Source of the DNA: Bretschneidera sinensis
Lineage: Eukaryota; Streptophyta; Magnoliopsida; Brassicales; Akaniaceae
NCBI GenBank assembly: GCA_023935145.1
Contig: CM043700.1
Location: forward strand, 70,693,120-70,757,119
Direction of reading: 5' to 3'
Length of the DNA: 64,000 bases
The notes beneath the pieces were generated by a model. It had not been told where the DNA came from. It was given only the letters and a program-made list of their open reading frames with translations, and searched no databases. Position numbers and translations under genes: made by a program. Each line of letters opens with the position of its first letter. Position 1 is the first letter of the stretch. Positions 1 through 10,398 of the stretch are shown piece after piece.

Positions 1-1047
1 CTCAAATCAATTATTAAATTCATTTACATGACAACATATATATGTGCACACAATTTGGATTGAATTCTATTTTAATTGTAGAGAAAAACAAAAATCCAGA
101 AGCTTTCATGAGCTCCAACTGGATATTGATCCATTAAAAACAATTTTATACTCAAAAACAAGTTTTTCTCACTCAAATAATGCACAATCTTAATTTTAGA
201 AATTTTTTTATTTTTTTTATAAAATATTAAATTAATTTTTATTCAAAAATTAATATTAAATAATCCAAAAACAAATAATTTATGAAATTATTATAAGAAA
301 ATAAAAAACAAAATTCTAATAAAACTGAAATTTTCCATGCCACCATATCAGCCCCTGCCACGTGCCAGCAGTGGTTTAGAATGTGGCTACTATTTCAGAC
401 TCGCCTAGAACCAGTCCAATCGTAGTAGTGGCGCGTGTGTGCCACCTTAACAGCATCTGATGATGGCTAGACCGGCGGTGTACTCTTCTTTTGGTGGTGA
501 GGGTTATGATGGTGGTCTCCGTTTGTGGTTTCGGTCACCAAAAAAGCAAGAGAGTGGGTTCACACTCCCATGGCACATGACACTTACTGTTTTGGAGGTT
601 GTCTTCAACCTCTAGACTTGAGCATTTGGCTGAAAATGGCCAAAAATTTCAGGCTTTATATCTTTCTCTATAGATATCCAAAAATATCGTGTAATATACT
701 ATTGGAAAGCTTATGAAAAAATCTTTCCAACCATATAAACCATGTATCATGAAATTAAACGCACAATTTATGACAAATTTTCAAAGTTTCGGGTCTTATG
801 GTTAGAGCAATTTTCTCTCTCCTCCATGAGAGTTAGACCACAAGATTTTTCAAATTTCATCTACATACTATAGACTACATTATTCTAGAAAATTATGGTG
901 TATAGTAAAGAAATAAACTATTTGTCAATTTTCAACAATTAAAACTCTATTATTTTGGGTTTTATGAATTTGTATGCATTTTCTATCAATTTGAAACATG
1001 CATTTATATTCACAAAGACTATATACATCCAAAGAACGTAAACACTT
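1..1047. other. AT-rich non-coding sequence
   Basis: No supported gene. The part from about 540 to 1047 lies just left of a minus-strand LTR and primer-binding site, so it is probably the degraded internal region of that element. No recognisable protein domain was found in any frame; the one short open frame (525-716) has no family signature. Confidence 0.5.
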
Positions 1048-1477
1048 GCTCTGATATCAATGTAAAATAGTTACGCAGTGGAATATCAGGTACTTACCGA
1101 TTCGACCCGAAATCTTCTAGTATTTGGACTAATTTCCGGTTCTTTATGCTTCAATCTCACCGGAGGTCGGATGTGAAATCACAATGAAGGAAATCACGTT
1201 CTTGTCACAACCCAAGAACCTTTTTGTCTCCCTAAAGTAAGTTCTCTCTCTTAAGTCTCTTTCTCTCTCTAAGAAATACATTTTTTCAGCAGCTTTTTCT
1301 ATCTTATATTTACATATATTTATACTGCAGAGTAGGGTTGGTTATTTTCAGTTAAATAACCAATAGATGCATGGATTCAACCAAGAGTTACATGGTTTCA
1401 TCCATGTCTCTTGGTTCATACTTAAACAGATGGGTCGGGTCGACCATCGGTGTCCAACCCAGTCTAGATTTTTTACA
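1048..1477 (-). mobile_element. LTR retrotransposon remnant: LTR plus primer-binding site
   Basis: Bases 1048-1059 (gctctgatatca) are the reverse complement of TGATATCAGAGC, one base off the initiator-Met-tRNA primer site TGGTATCAGAGC used by many plant copia and TRIM elements. Directly to the right, 1061-1477 begins TGTAAAA and ends TTTTTACA, an LTR-like span of about 417 bp with TG...CA ends and matching inverted termini. On the minus strand this reads as a 5' LTR followed by the primer site. No partner LTR and no coding sequence were found to the left, so it is a truncated copy. Confidence 0.6.
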
Positions 1478-2681
1478 CTAATAAAACTTATTAAATTTAC
1501 TATAAGAGAAGTACCATGATCTCACTTTCGAACGTTGGCTAGGTGAGTCTCAATAAGTTTATAAAACATACTCAAAGCGCTTTAAAATTGGTTAGTCATT
1601 TTGAAGTAAAATTGATCCGAAAAAAAGGTTTAGTTTTACGGTTGCATTTCTCTCATATCATTAATCAGTAATATTTCGGTTATTCTCGTTTATATTAAAA
1701 AGAAGATAGAATTTAATTATCTTGAGCAACAAAAAATAATTTGTACCAATTAACTAAACAATATGCGTCATAATAAAGAGAACGCTTTATGTGTTCCCTT
1801 ACATGATATTGCAAAGGCAGATGAAAAAAAATTTGAAGCCCATCTGTTTGCCCCTTTATTATGTGAGCCCGTTAAGAAATAAATTGAAACCCAGATCTAA
1901 GTCAATTTTTATTTTTTATTTTTTATTTTTTTTTTTGTGTTAAGAGATTTACTTACTAGAATAAAATATGGAAATATATATGTATTTTTTTTTCAATGGT
2001 AAAATTGTATCACATGTCAATTTATATGTATTGTATTGATCCATTTCTTCGGACTAGTAAAAAATATTATATTCATGTCCGTTCTAAAAATCTCATGAAG
2101 AAAATCTTTATATGACTATCGTAAATATGAAAATTAATACCAATATCCTTAGTTATTTTACAATCTCTATGTCATTTCACTTAGTTTGACATTCCAATAT
2201 TCAAATTAAACCAGACAGCCAACGTGAATCATGGAGTTGGTGATCCAACTTTGACAGTGGGTTAGAAGAGTAGGTCAATCACGTTGTCTCTCATCCAATT
2301 TCCATGCCCATCAAGAAAAAAGATAAAAAGTCGTACCCATGAAAACAGGTGGGTAATGGCCATGGATTCACCCTGGTCTCATCATAGAATTCCATTAGAC
2401 GGTCATGGAAACAATTCTTTTACCAGTACTTTACGAGCCAATTGGAATTTGCAAAAAGTTAGTCAAAATCTCTTTGAGGATATTGAAACTATAAAACGGA
2501 AATTTATTCTACGAATTGAATTTGTTGTTGTAAGAGGTGTTTAGGCTATCTTTGTTACTTGGTATAAAACCAGTTAACGTAATCACGTTAAATTTTTATC
2601 TTAACATCACTTCATTATTTGTACTTAAACAAATATTTGATGAAATAAATGAAAATAGTCATTTCGGTAGGAGGAATACTT
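1478..2681. other. AT-rich intergenic sequence
   Basis: No gene is supported. It has T-rich tracts near 1910-1940 and 1985 and a short open frame at 2284-2544 whose translation matches no family I know. Nothing else was recognised. Confidence 0.5.
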
Positions 2682-2757
2682 GGTTAGATCAAGTCTAAAG
2701 CTAATATTTTAGATCCATCCAAAATTTTACTGATAATTTTTTAGAATTTCACATAGT
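2682..2757. repeat. MITE copy A, left half
   Basis: This AT-rich arm is the inverted partner of 14353-14444. Both carry a ggttag...tctaaa outer end and a run resembling AAATTTTACTGATAATTTT. The two halves are separated by the 11.6-kb Tat-like element, so that element inserted into this MITE. Related full copies lie at 14519-14702 and 16520-16686. Confidence 0.55.
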
Positions 2758-3284
2758 TGATGCCGAAAATCTACTGTTGGGCTGGAGGTCAAACGTTCGA
2801 CGGCATGCACGAATAACGAGGGGTGAACTAAAGAGTCACAAGAGGAAAAGGGGGTGGTGCCTCCAAATACTCTCCAATGCCTTTGTTAGGATAAGGTTTT
2901 GAGAAAATGAGGAGCGATATGATATCAGTGTTCCAGTAATGAACTTGAGATCGAATTCACATACCTTGGGCTTTTTATAGTGTTTCAGAGGCAAGTTGGC
3001 TATGTGCCCGGGATAGCACGATCCGGCGAAGGGTCTTGTCGCGTGTTCAGAGGTGACTCAATCCCTGCAATCACGCTTACACTTCTACGTGGGGGAGTCC
3101 ATGAGTGACGATGGTTGTGTCAACTGCTCGCCCACGTGTTGTTCGGTCATTGAAGAGGAATTGTCCACATGTCATCAGGCTACTAAAGGGTGATTAATTG
3201 GTGTGGTTACGTATTGTTCGGTCATTAGAGGGGAATTGTTCATATATCATCAAGCTATTAGAGGGTGATTTATTAGCTGTATCA
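2758..3284 (-). repeat. 3' LTR of the Tat-like element
   Basis: This direct repeat of 13796-14352 starts TGATGCC and ends GTATCA on the plus strand; on the element strand it reads TGATAC...GGCATCA. The copies have diverged clearly and differ in length (527 versus 557 bp), which points to an old insertion. Confidence 0.8.
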
Positions 3285-3300
3285 GAGGCCCTTCACTTCC
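3285..3300 (-). other. Polypurine tract candidate of the Tat-like element
   Basis: On the minus strand these bases read as a purine-rich run (ggaagtgaagggcctc) ending exactly at the start of the 3' LTR, where plus-strand DNA priming is expected. Confidence 0.5.
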
Positions 3301-3348
3301 TTAAGTGCATTTATGTGCTTCGAGGAAGTATAATAGAGCTTCGGCCTT

Positions 3349-4175
3349 GGAGACATTGGACCGAGCATTCGGGAACATGCTCGGCCTTGCAAACGTTGGG
3401 CCGAGCATTTGAGCAGCAGTCAATATGCTCTACTTTGAAGGCGTTGGACCAAGCATATGAGATGCAGTCCATGTGCTCAGTCTTGTGGGAGTTGGACTGA
3501 GCATTTGAGAAGCAGTCCATATGCTCAGCCTTGGAGAAATTGGGTTGAGCATTTGAGAAGCAGTCAACATGCTCGGCCTTGGAGACATTGGACCGAGTGT
3601 TTGAGCAGCAGTCAATATGCTCGGCTTTGGAGACGTTGGATCGGGCATTTGAGCAGCAGTGAATATGCTCGGCCTTGGAGAGATTGGAGTGAGCATTTCA
3701 GCAGCAGTCAATATGCTCAGCCTTTGAGACTTGGAGATGTTGGATTGAGAATTTGAGCTAGTAATCAATATGCTCGGCCTTGGAGATGTTGGACTGAGCA
3801 TTTGAGCAGCAATCAATATGCTCGGCCTTGGAGATATTAGACCAAGCATTTGAGCAGCAGTCAATATGCTCGGCCTTAGAGACGTTGGACCGAGCATTTG
3901 AGCAGCAATCAATATGCTCAGCCTTGGAGACATTGGACTAAGCATTTGAGCAGCAGTTAATATGCTTGGCTTTGGAGATGCTGGATTGAGCATTTGAGCA
4001 GCAGTCAATATGCTCAGCCTTGGAGACGTTGGACCGAGCATTTGAGCAGCAGTCAATATGCTCGGCCTTGGAGACGTTGGATCGAGCATTTGAATAGCAG
4101 TCAATATGCTTCGCTTTGGAGACCTTAGACCGATCATTTGAGTAGCAGTCAATATGCTCGGCCTTAGAGGATTCT
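3349..4175. repeat. 48-bp tandem array, about 17 units, with complementary arms in each unit
   Basis: The 48-bp period is strict across most of the array; for example the gcagcag core recurs at 3605, 3653 and 3701, and at 3806, 3854, 3902, 3950, 3998, 4046 and 4094. One unit carries an insertion of about 8 bp near 3725-3745. A typical unit is arm CCGAGCAT, 16 nt, arm ATGCTCGG, 16 nt. The arms are reverse complements and the two 16-nt spacers are equal, so an arm can pair with either neighbour. It lies between the antisense gene and the 3' LTR. Because 48 is a multiple of three, open frames run through it on both strands; I do not call them genes. Confidence 0.9.
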
Positions 4176-4204
4176 CATAGGTCTGGGTTGCCTGCTTTTG
4201 GAGT

Positions 4205-4310
4205 CCTTAGTGGACTTTTAGGCTTCTTCTTTGCAGTTTTTTAGTGGACTTTTGGGCTTCTTCTTTTTTAGCACTTTAGTGGACTTTTGGACTTATTATT
4301 TTTTAGTACT
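4205..4310. repeat. 34-35-bp tandem repeat, continued at 5453-5485
   Basis: The phrase agtggacttttgggcttctt recurs at about 4209, 4243 and 4278, then again at 5459 beyond the nested solo LTR. There are four units in all, the last separated from the others by the insertion. Confidence 0.7.
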
Positions 4311-5451
4311 TTTGACCCTCACCTAAATTTTAATGATGACAAAACACTACTTTAATTGTACTAACAGTGTTATCTAAGTGTATTAAGCATACAGCCAGAA
4401 ATCAAGGTGTAAGAACTCAACCTGAATCAAACTCCAATCCAAGACAGAAGATCTAGTATAGGTATAAGATATTGAAACAAGTTGTAAATCTCACTTATTC
4501 AGGTAACTAGCTTGCCCAATGGCTCCTTTTGAAAAAAGTATTTTAAAAACTAACGTTTAAAAGTCAAAAGCATTTCAAAGAATGAAAAACTGGGTTGAAG
4601 GGCAACCCAGTCGATTGGGTACTTACACCAGAAGACTGGTTTTTGGACATACAGTCCCCAGTCGACTGGTACTTTGGACAGAAGGTCCCTAGTGGACTGG
4701 TAAGTCCTACCCAGTCAATTGGTACCAGTCATAGCCTTAAAGGTGAGACTTTTCACCTGATCTAGTTGATTGGTACTAAGATCCAGTTGACTGGTAATTC
4801 AAAAAATATGACCATTGAGACTCGAGAATTCAGTACAAAATGCACCAAAACATTTTAAGTCAGTACAAAATGGCCATATCAATTCAAGGCTATACAAACC
4901 CACTCTATTGAGCATTTAAACATGAGAGATTACACATTCAATCAAGTTTTTTACTCATTGATACACAAAAGCATTGAAATATTTATTGTTGAGCCATTCT
5001 TCAAGCTTTACCTTGAAAGAGAGATATTATTCAGTTGTATTAGCTTTCATTGCTATCTCTCTACCATTTATTTTACATCATTTATTGTAAAGGGATTAAC
5101 TTTCGAAAGGAAGAGATTAGCTTTCGAGAGGAAGGGATAAGCTTCCAGGTGGAAGGGATTGTTTGTAAGGTTTGTGCAACACTCATGAAGCTGCACGAAT
5201 AAAGGTTTTTAGTGGATTGCTTCAAGGAGGTTCCTTGAAAAGAGTTGACGTAGGGTCGGAATGAATCCGATATTGTCGAACCACTATAAACTGAGTTTGC
5301 ATCTTCTATTCCTTAAACTCTTTTGTTTACAACACATTACTTGTTTACATGCTTATGGGTTTATCTGTTTTTATAAACTTGTGATTAATTAGTAAAAGTT
5401 TTAAAAACCCAATTCACCCTCCCCTTTTGGGTTGAAACCTCAGTCTGCAAG
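4311..5451 (+). mobile_element. Nested solo LTR, copia type (SIRE-like)
   Basis: The insert splits a short tandem repeat and is flanked by AGTACT (4305-4310 and 5452-5457); the match extends to AGTACTTT if the left edge is moved by three bases. Its beginning (near gaccctcacctaaattttaatgatgacaa) and its end (aattcaccctccccttttgg) match, in reverse, the solo LTR at 44754-45684, so both belong to one family. Internal hallmarks are iterated CCAGTCGACTGG-type palindromes at 4600-4795. No coding sequence is present. SIRE-like is an inference from the wording of the LTR end. Confidence 0.65.
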
Positions 5452-5485
5452 TACTTTAGTGGACTTTTGGGCTTCTTCTTTCGTT

Positions 5486-5836
5486 TTGGGCCTTTAGACA
5501 ATTTTTTTGGCCTTTGGGCCCATGAAAAAAACCTTTAGGTTGTTTCCATAATCCTTTGGGGGGGCATTCAACGCATGAGCATTATGTCGCTTATGAACAT
5601 TACGTATTGGGTTATTTAATGCGCGCAGTCGTTTTAAATGAAATGGTGGTGCGCATTATTGATCATTCGCCTTCTGTAGCCTTGGGGAGTAGAACGATGC
5701 CTTGGTTATGCTAAACATCATTTTTTTCACGATTGAGGGAGCCTTGAAGAACGCAACGGCACCTTGGTTACACCAAATGCCACATCTTTACAACTATAGG
5801 GGAGTTAATTCTCCTCGTTTATCATGCCCGTGCTCC
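5486..5836. other. Upstream region of the antisense gene
   Basis: This is Tat-like element sequence between the short repeats and the antisense gene. It holds no domain-bearing ORF and leads directly into a TATA box, so it is the likely promoter-proximal region of that gene. Confidence 0.4.
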
Positions 5837-5844
5837 TATATAAG
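5837..5844 (+). promoter_or_regulatory. TATA box of the antisense gene in the Tat-like element
   Basis: TATATAAG lies about 280 bp upstream of the ATG at 6120. A pyrimidine-rich stretch (ttcttcttatttctcttcactac) starts some 5-30 bp downstream, a normal place for plant transcription starts. The orientation is opposite to gag-pol. Confidence 0.5.
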
Positions 5845-6119
5845 AGTAGTTTCTTCTTATTTCTCTTCACTACACTTCATTTGCAATCAAAGAAAAAATT
5901 GAGATCCCTCAGAGTTGGTCAAGAGATTGAGAGTTCTTGGAGTCAGTATAAGTTAGAGAGTTCTCAGAGTTTGTTTGGAGATTTGAGGGTGCTCGAAGTC
6001 AGGTGGAGATTTCGAGAGTGCTTTTGTTGGGGAAGATCAAGGCGTGAGCTAAGGAAGGAACTGCTGCTCGGAGTTATTGCGGATATCAAGTCTTAGTGAG
6101 TCTTTCTACCCATTTTACA

Positions 6120-8133
6120 ATGTCTTCGATAGATAGATTTCGTGATAGGCCTAGTAGTAGTAGTGAAGATAGTGGGGACCTATCTAGGGAGTTGCGGGAG
6201 GCCATGAACCTGTCCTTTAGTGGGGGTGAGTCCTCGGAGGGTGTTAACAGTCGTATTGGGCCATTAGCAATGGTGCCCTACATTCCTAGGGAAGAGAAAG
6301 AAGAGGAGGAGAATTCTTCTTTCGAGGGCGAGGACGAGGTAGATAGAGCCTTGGCCTAGCTGAGGGGAGATATGATGGTGGAGGAGAGGGTTTAGTCGTT
6401 GTTCACAGCGAACTCTATACCCAACCAGCTGGAGGATGGGGAACTCAAGGTTATCTAGAGGGCGTACCGCATCCCCGAAGAGTACACCTTCAGGCTAGCT
6501 GGGGTTGGAGAAAGGGCCTGCGATATCTTTTTGAGCCGCGCGCCCTTTGAGATATGTGTTTACTAGCAACACATGACGGTCGAGCTCAGGTTTCCCTTCC
6601 ACCCCTTCTTCTGCACAGTTTTAAGGTTTTTTGACATAGCACTGTGCCGTTGGTACCTAACTCAGTGCGCCTAATTATGGCCTTTATATGCGTCTGCATG
6701 GAGGTGAGGGGGCTGATGAATATCAATGTCTTCAAGGCTCACTTCCAGATAAGCAAGCATGACTAGCATATGTGGGTTGTGATCAGGTCGAGAGCGAAGA
6801 GGGGGCTATTGAAGAAGAAGTCTTCTTTGATCAAGAAGTGGAAAAAGTCTTTCTTCTTTGTCCAGAGTGAAAGAGCTTTGAGGTTCCAATCTCTTGGAGC
6901 CTGGACTGCGCAGGCAAGTGCAAGAAACCGCACCTCTTGTATCTCGAGTAGGAGACGTTGAAAGCTATAGTAGTCGCGCCCCTGGACATGGACGTCCTAT
7001 ACGATAACGAGGAGTTGGCAAGGTGTGGCCTCTGCCCTCACTACCTAGAAAGAACAATAGAGAGTGGTAATCTCAGTGTTTGTGCTTTTTTTTTTTTTTT
7101 TGCTTTACCTTCCTTTACGCTTTGCTTTGCTTTGCTTCTTTTTGTTTTACTTAATACTTACACTTGTGTTTTTTGTTTGATTAGAGATAGAGGCTATAGC
7201 TAGAGCAAGGGAGTGGGCTAAGAAGATAGCTTAAGAGAAGAAAAGTGATGCCTAGGCGAGGAAGTAGCCCGTGCCAGCCCAAGGTTCGAGGATTGTGGGC
7301 CCCCTCTCACTTCCCTATCTATGTGGAGAGCCCTTCCGAGCTCTCTTGTGAGCTGAGGGTTATTTCTATCAAGCCCTAGCCTGAGTTGACGCAGGCTCCG
7401 TTTTCATCTCGAGGGGCTCCTTTTAGGGTCAAGGTTTTTATACCTAACTGGGGCATAAAGATCGATGACTCAGTCTTTTCCCACTATCAGGTAACTCGAG
7501 AGCACCTCATCCTGGGGAGCTAAGACCTTAACCTCTCAGGCAAAATTTGTCATTTTTTTTTTATTTCCTTTAGAGTTTCTTCCGCTTCCTAATAGCTAAT
7601 AATTTTTTGTTTTGTTCTAGTCGGGCGTGTTACTTGGAATGTTGTCGCACCTATGCCTGGGCATGGCCGAGAAGCTGGGCCAGTGCCAGCAAAAACTGGA
7701 TAAGAGTTGCAAGCTCATTCAGTAGTTTTAGGGGTCCTTGGAGGGGGCCAAACGGGCCAAGATCGAGGCCATGCAAGAAAGGGATGCCCTGTGCCAGGTG
7801 AGGGATGTCGTAGTGACCTCGGAGCAGTGGTTGAGGGATGAGGCGGCGGAGACCATTAAGAGAGCCATTGAGGAAGCCTTGGTTGCCTTTAAAGACTCGG
7901 CCTACTGCCGAGAGGCCTTTGAGGAGGAGGCTGGCCAGTAGTTCTTTAAAAGGTTCTCGAAGGCCAAGAAGAAGGCTGAGGCTCTCTATCCTCAGGCTGA
8001 CTTCTCGGCTCTCGACCTAGGCACCCTAAGGGATGAGGAGGGAGCCATGGTTGGTGGGGACGATGAGGAGGAGAAGGTGGCTCAGCTGGATGGTGAGGCG
8101 AAGGCTGTGTCCGAAGAGGAGGCCGCCCCTTAA
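6120..8133 (+). pseudogene. Antisense gene of Tat-like element (gypsy-type transposon domain, degenerate)
   Basis: This region encodes, opposite to pol, a protein of the kind found between pol and the 3' LTR in many plant Tat elements. The function of that family is unknown. It starts MSSIDRFRDR with an acidic, Ser/Glu-rich N-terminus. A part with wording like YRIPEEYTFRLAG ... LRFPFHPFFCTVLRFFDIAL (about 6465-6640) resembles the family named 'putative gypsy type transposon'. A GT-AG intron is likely at 7067-7184 (T-rich, ending ttgattag), and a second probably ends at about 7620 (ttgttctag). The C-terminal part (7640-8130) is rich in Glu, Ala, Lys and Arg and looks coiled-coil. Several in-frame stops (for example near 6357 and 6393) make this copy a pseudogene. 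The 3' end converges on the integrase end at 8299. Confidence 0.6.
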
Positions 8134-8298
8134 AGATTTTAGTTTTTCTTTTTGTAATTTTCTTTCTTTATGTAATCACATATTTTAATACAATTTTTGG
8201 CTTCCTTTTTCTCCATCTTGTTGTCTTTTGTAAGGCTTCAACACTTCAATTTTTATTAACAACCAAGGTGTCCATGAGTTATAGTTGGGAGGTGCACA
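8134..8298. other. Convergent intergenic spacer inside the Tat-like element
   Basis: This short AT-rich spacer separates the ends of the antisense gene (plus strand) and of pol (minus strand). It contains AT-rich runs that could act as 3'-end signals for the plus-strand gene (around 8150-8190). Confidence 0.4.
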
Positions 8299-9606
8299 CT
8301 ATTGGTGAAATTTACGGAAGTTCTCCACGTTCCAGATGCGGGGGACAGGTTTGCCGTTCAACTCCTCGAGTTCAAAATTTCCAGCTCGGTATACTTTTTT
8401 GATGCGATACAAGCCTTCCCAGTTTGGGGCGAGCTTCCCCGTCTCTCGAGAACGAGATACTTCATTTTTTTTATAGAACGAGGTCATGTAACTTGAAGCT
8501 TCTACTTCAAACCCAAGATTTGTAGTACCTAGCCACCCTCTGCTGGTAGACAGCTAATCAGATATGGGCCTTATCCCGAGCTTCGTCGATAAGATTAGCG
8601 TTCATCCGTAGTGCTTCTTCTTTGTTAGGTTGCTTGAAGTTCTGTACTTGTAACGAGGGTACCCTGACTTTTAAGGGGATGACCACTTTAGAGTCATACA
8701 TCATGAAGAAAGGGGTTTCCCTTGTGGAAGTTCGAGCAGTGGTTCGGTAAGCCCAAAGTACATTCGGAAGATGGTTGATATATTGTTTTTCGGCTTCTTC
8801 CAGTCTTCTCTTGATGCCTTGTAGAAGTGTCCTATTGGTCACTTCGGTTTGTCCGTTGGCCTATGGATACCCAACAGATGAGAATCGATGCTCGATGCGA
8901 AGCTCTTCATAAAATACCTTGAATTGGGCGCTATCAAATAGTTTGTTATTATCAGTGACCAGTATTCGGGGTATATCGAACCGACACACTATGGACTTCC
9001 AAATGAAACTCCGAGCCTAGTGATCCGTTATGCTGGCAGTGGCTCTACCTCCACCCACTTAGTGAAGTAATCTATTTCTATAATTAGATGTTTTCTCTAA
9101 CCAGGCACCCCACTGAAGAGACCAAGGAAATCAATCTTCGACATAGCGAAATGAAGTTAACTCGTGATCAAGGTAAGAGAATTTGCCGGTCGGTGGGGCA
9201 TGGGGAAGTACTACTGACAGCTTCTGCATTTCTTGGCTAATTCTATGGCACCTTTATACATTTTGGGCCACTAGTACTCTTGGTGGAGTATTTTGAAGGC
9301 TAAAGCCCAGCTTCCTAGGCGATTTTCGCATACTCCTTCGTGAACCTCCCGAAGATCTTAATTGGCTTTGGTGGGCCCGAGACACCTTAGATAAAGCGTC
9401 GTAAGGCCTTTCTTATACAACTGTTCGTCTATGACCATGTATCGGGACGCGTCGGAGATGAGCTTCCTAGCTTTGTTTTTATACTCGGGAAGCTGACCAT
9501 CACACAAATACCGGAGGATCAGGTCTACCCAGGTTTCTACTTTGGTTACTGGCAGCACGGGGATCTCATCAATTTTGGGGGCGGTGAGAGTCTTGAGGTA
9601 CATAGC
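8299..9606 (-). pseudogene. Tat-like integrase region (broken)
   Basis: On the minus strand the pieces run from an integrase N-terminal region with a CRSCQ zinc-binding half (near 9220), through the catalytic core, to the C-terminal part (GKLAPNWEGLYRI, 8299-8487). Core motifs are recognisable: IDF near 9130, VTDN near 8960 and NGQTEVTNR with its Glu near 8850. The best open pieces are 9358-9603, 8558-8842 and 8299-8487, with stops between them. Family knowledge: integrase inserts the cDNA into the genome. This copy cannot make an intact enzyme. Confidence 0.75.
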
Positions 9607-10398
9607 TTGAGTTGGTTAGGACTAGCGAGAGGAGGCGAGTCGAGCCAGAGCATCAGCCTTCGAGTTCTCCGCTCGAGGAACCTAGGTTATCCGAAATATT
9701 CTGAATCCGATGGCAAGTTCCTTAACCTTTTCAAAGTAGTGAGCAATCTTCTCCCCTCGGGCTTTAAACTTTCCAGTCATTTGATTTACCACTAGCTGTG
9801 AGTCGTTGTACGCATCTATGGCCCCGACGACCATTGCTCTTCCTAACTTCATTCTGGCGAGTAACTCCTCATACTCTGCTTTATTGTTGGAGGCACTAAA
9901 CCCGAAACTAAGGGCGTACTCGATGGAAAATCCATCTGAAATGCAAAGGATGAGCCCAGTCTCGCTTCTAGCATTGTTGAAGGTGCCATTAACATGGAGG
10001 GTCCACTACGGAATTTTCTCTGCCACTTTTGGTTCCAAGGTTTGATCCTAACTCCCCTGTAGTTTTGTCTCCACAATGAAGTCTATGAGGGCCTGAGCTT
10101 TGATGGCCTTTTAGGTATAGTACCGGATGTCGAAATCTTCGAGTTCTATGGACCACTTGACCATTCTCCCGGAGGCCATCGGCTTGTGCAGCACTTGTCT
10201 TAGTGGTTGGTCTATTAAGAAGACAATGATGTATGCTTGGAACTACGGCCAGAGTTTTCATGATATGATTAAAAGGACATACACCATTTTTTCTATTAGG
10301 AGGTACCGTGCTTTCGCATTATGGAGGATTTTGTTGACATAATACATAGGTTTTTGACCCCTCACTTTTTCTCGGACTAGGACAGAGGCTATTACCTC
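9607..10398 (-). pseudogene. Tat-like RNase H region (broken)
   Basis: Minus-strand fragments spell a retroelement RNase H in order: a WTLHVNG start near 10000, then NNKAEYEELLA near 9870, then AYNDSQLVVNQ near 9800 and a KADALARLAS-type end near 9645. The first catalytic aspartate (usually VDG) is replaced by asparagine, and stops interrupt the frame. It joins RT at 10398 and integrase at 9606 in the usual gypsy order. Confidence 0.7.

Noticed and set aside
525..716. 63-codon open frame
   Set aside because: It has no family wording and lies in what looks like non-coding internal sequence of an LTR remnant.
1048..1059. tRNA gene fragment
   Set aside because: Only the 12 bases complementary to the tRNA 3' end are present, and they abut an LTR, so it is a primer-binding site.
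2284..2544. 86-codon open frame
   Set aside because: No domain, no promoter or splice context, and AT-rich surroundings; chance is the simplest explanation.
3349..4175. CRISPR-like regular repeat array
   Set aside because: The whole 48-bp unit repeats, including the would-be spacers, and the setting is a plant retrotransposon. It is a satellite, not a CRISPR array.
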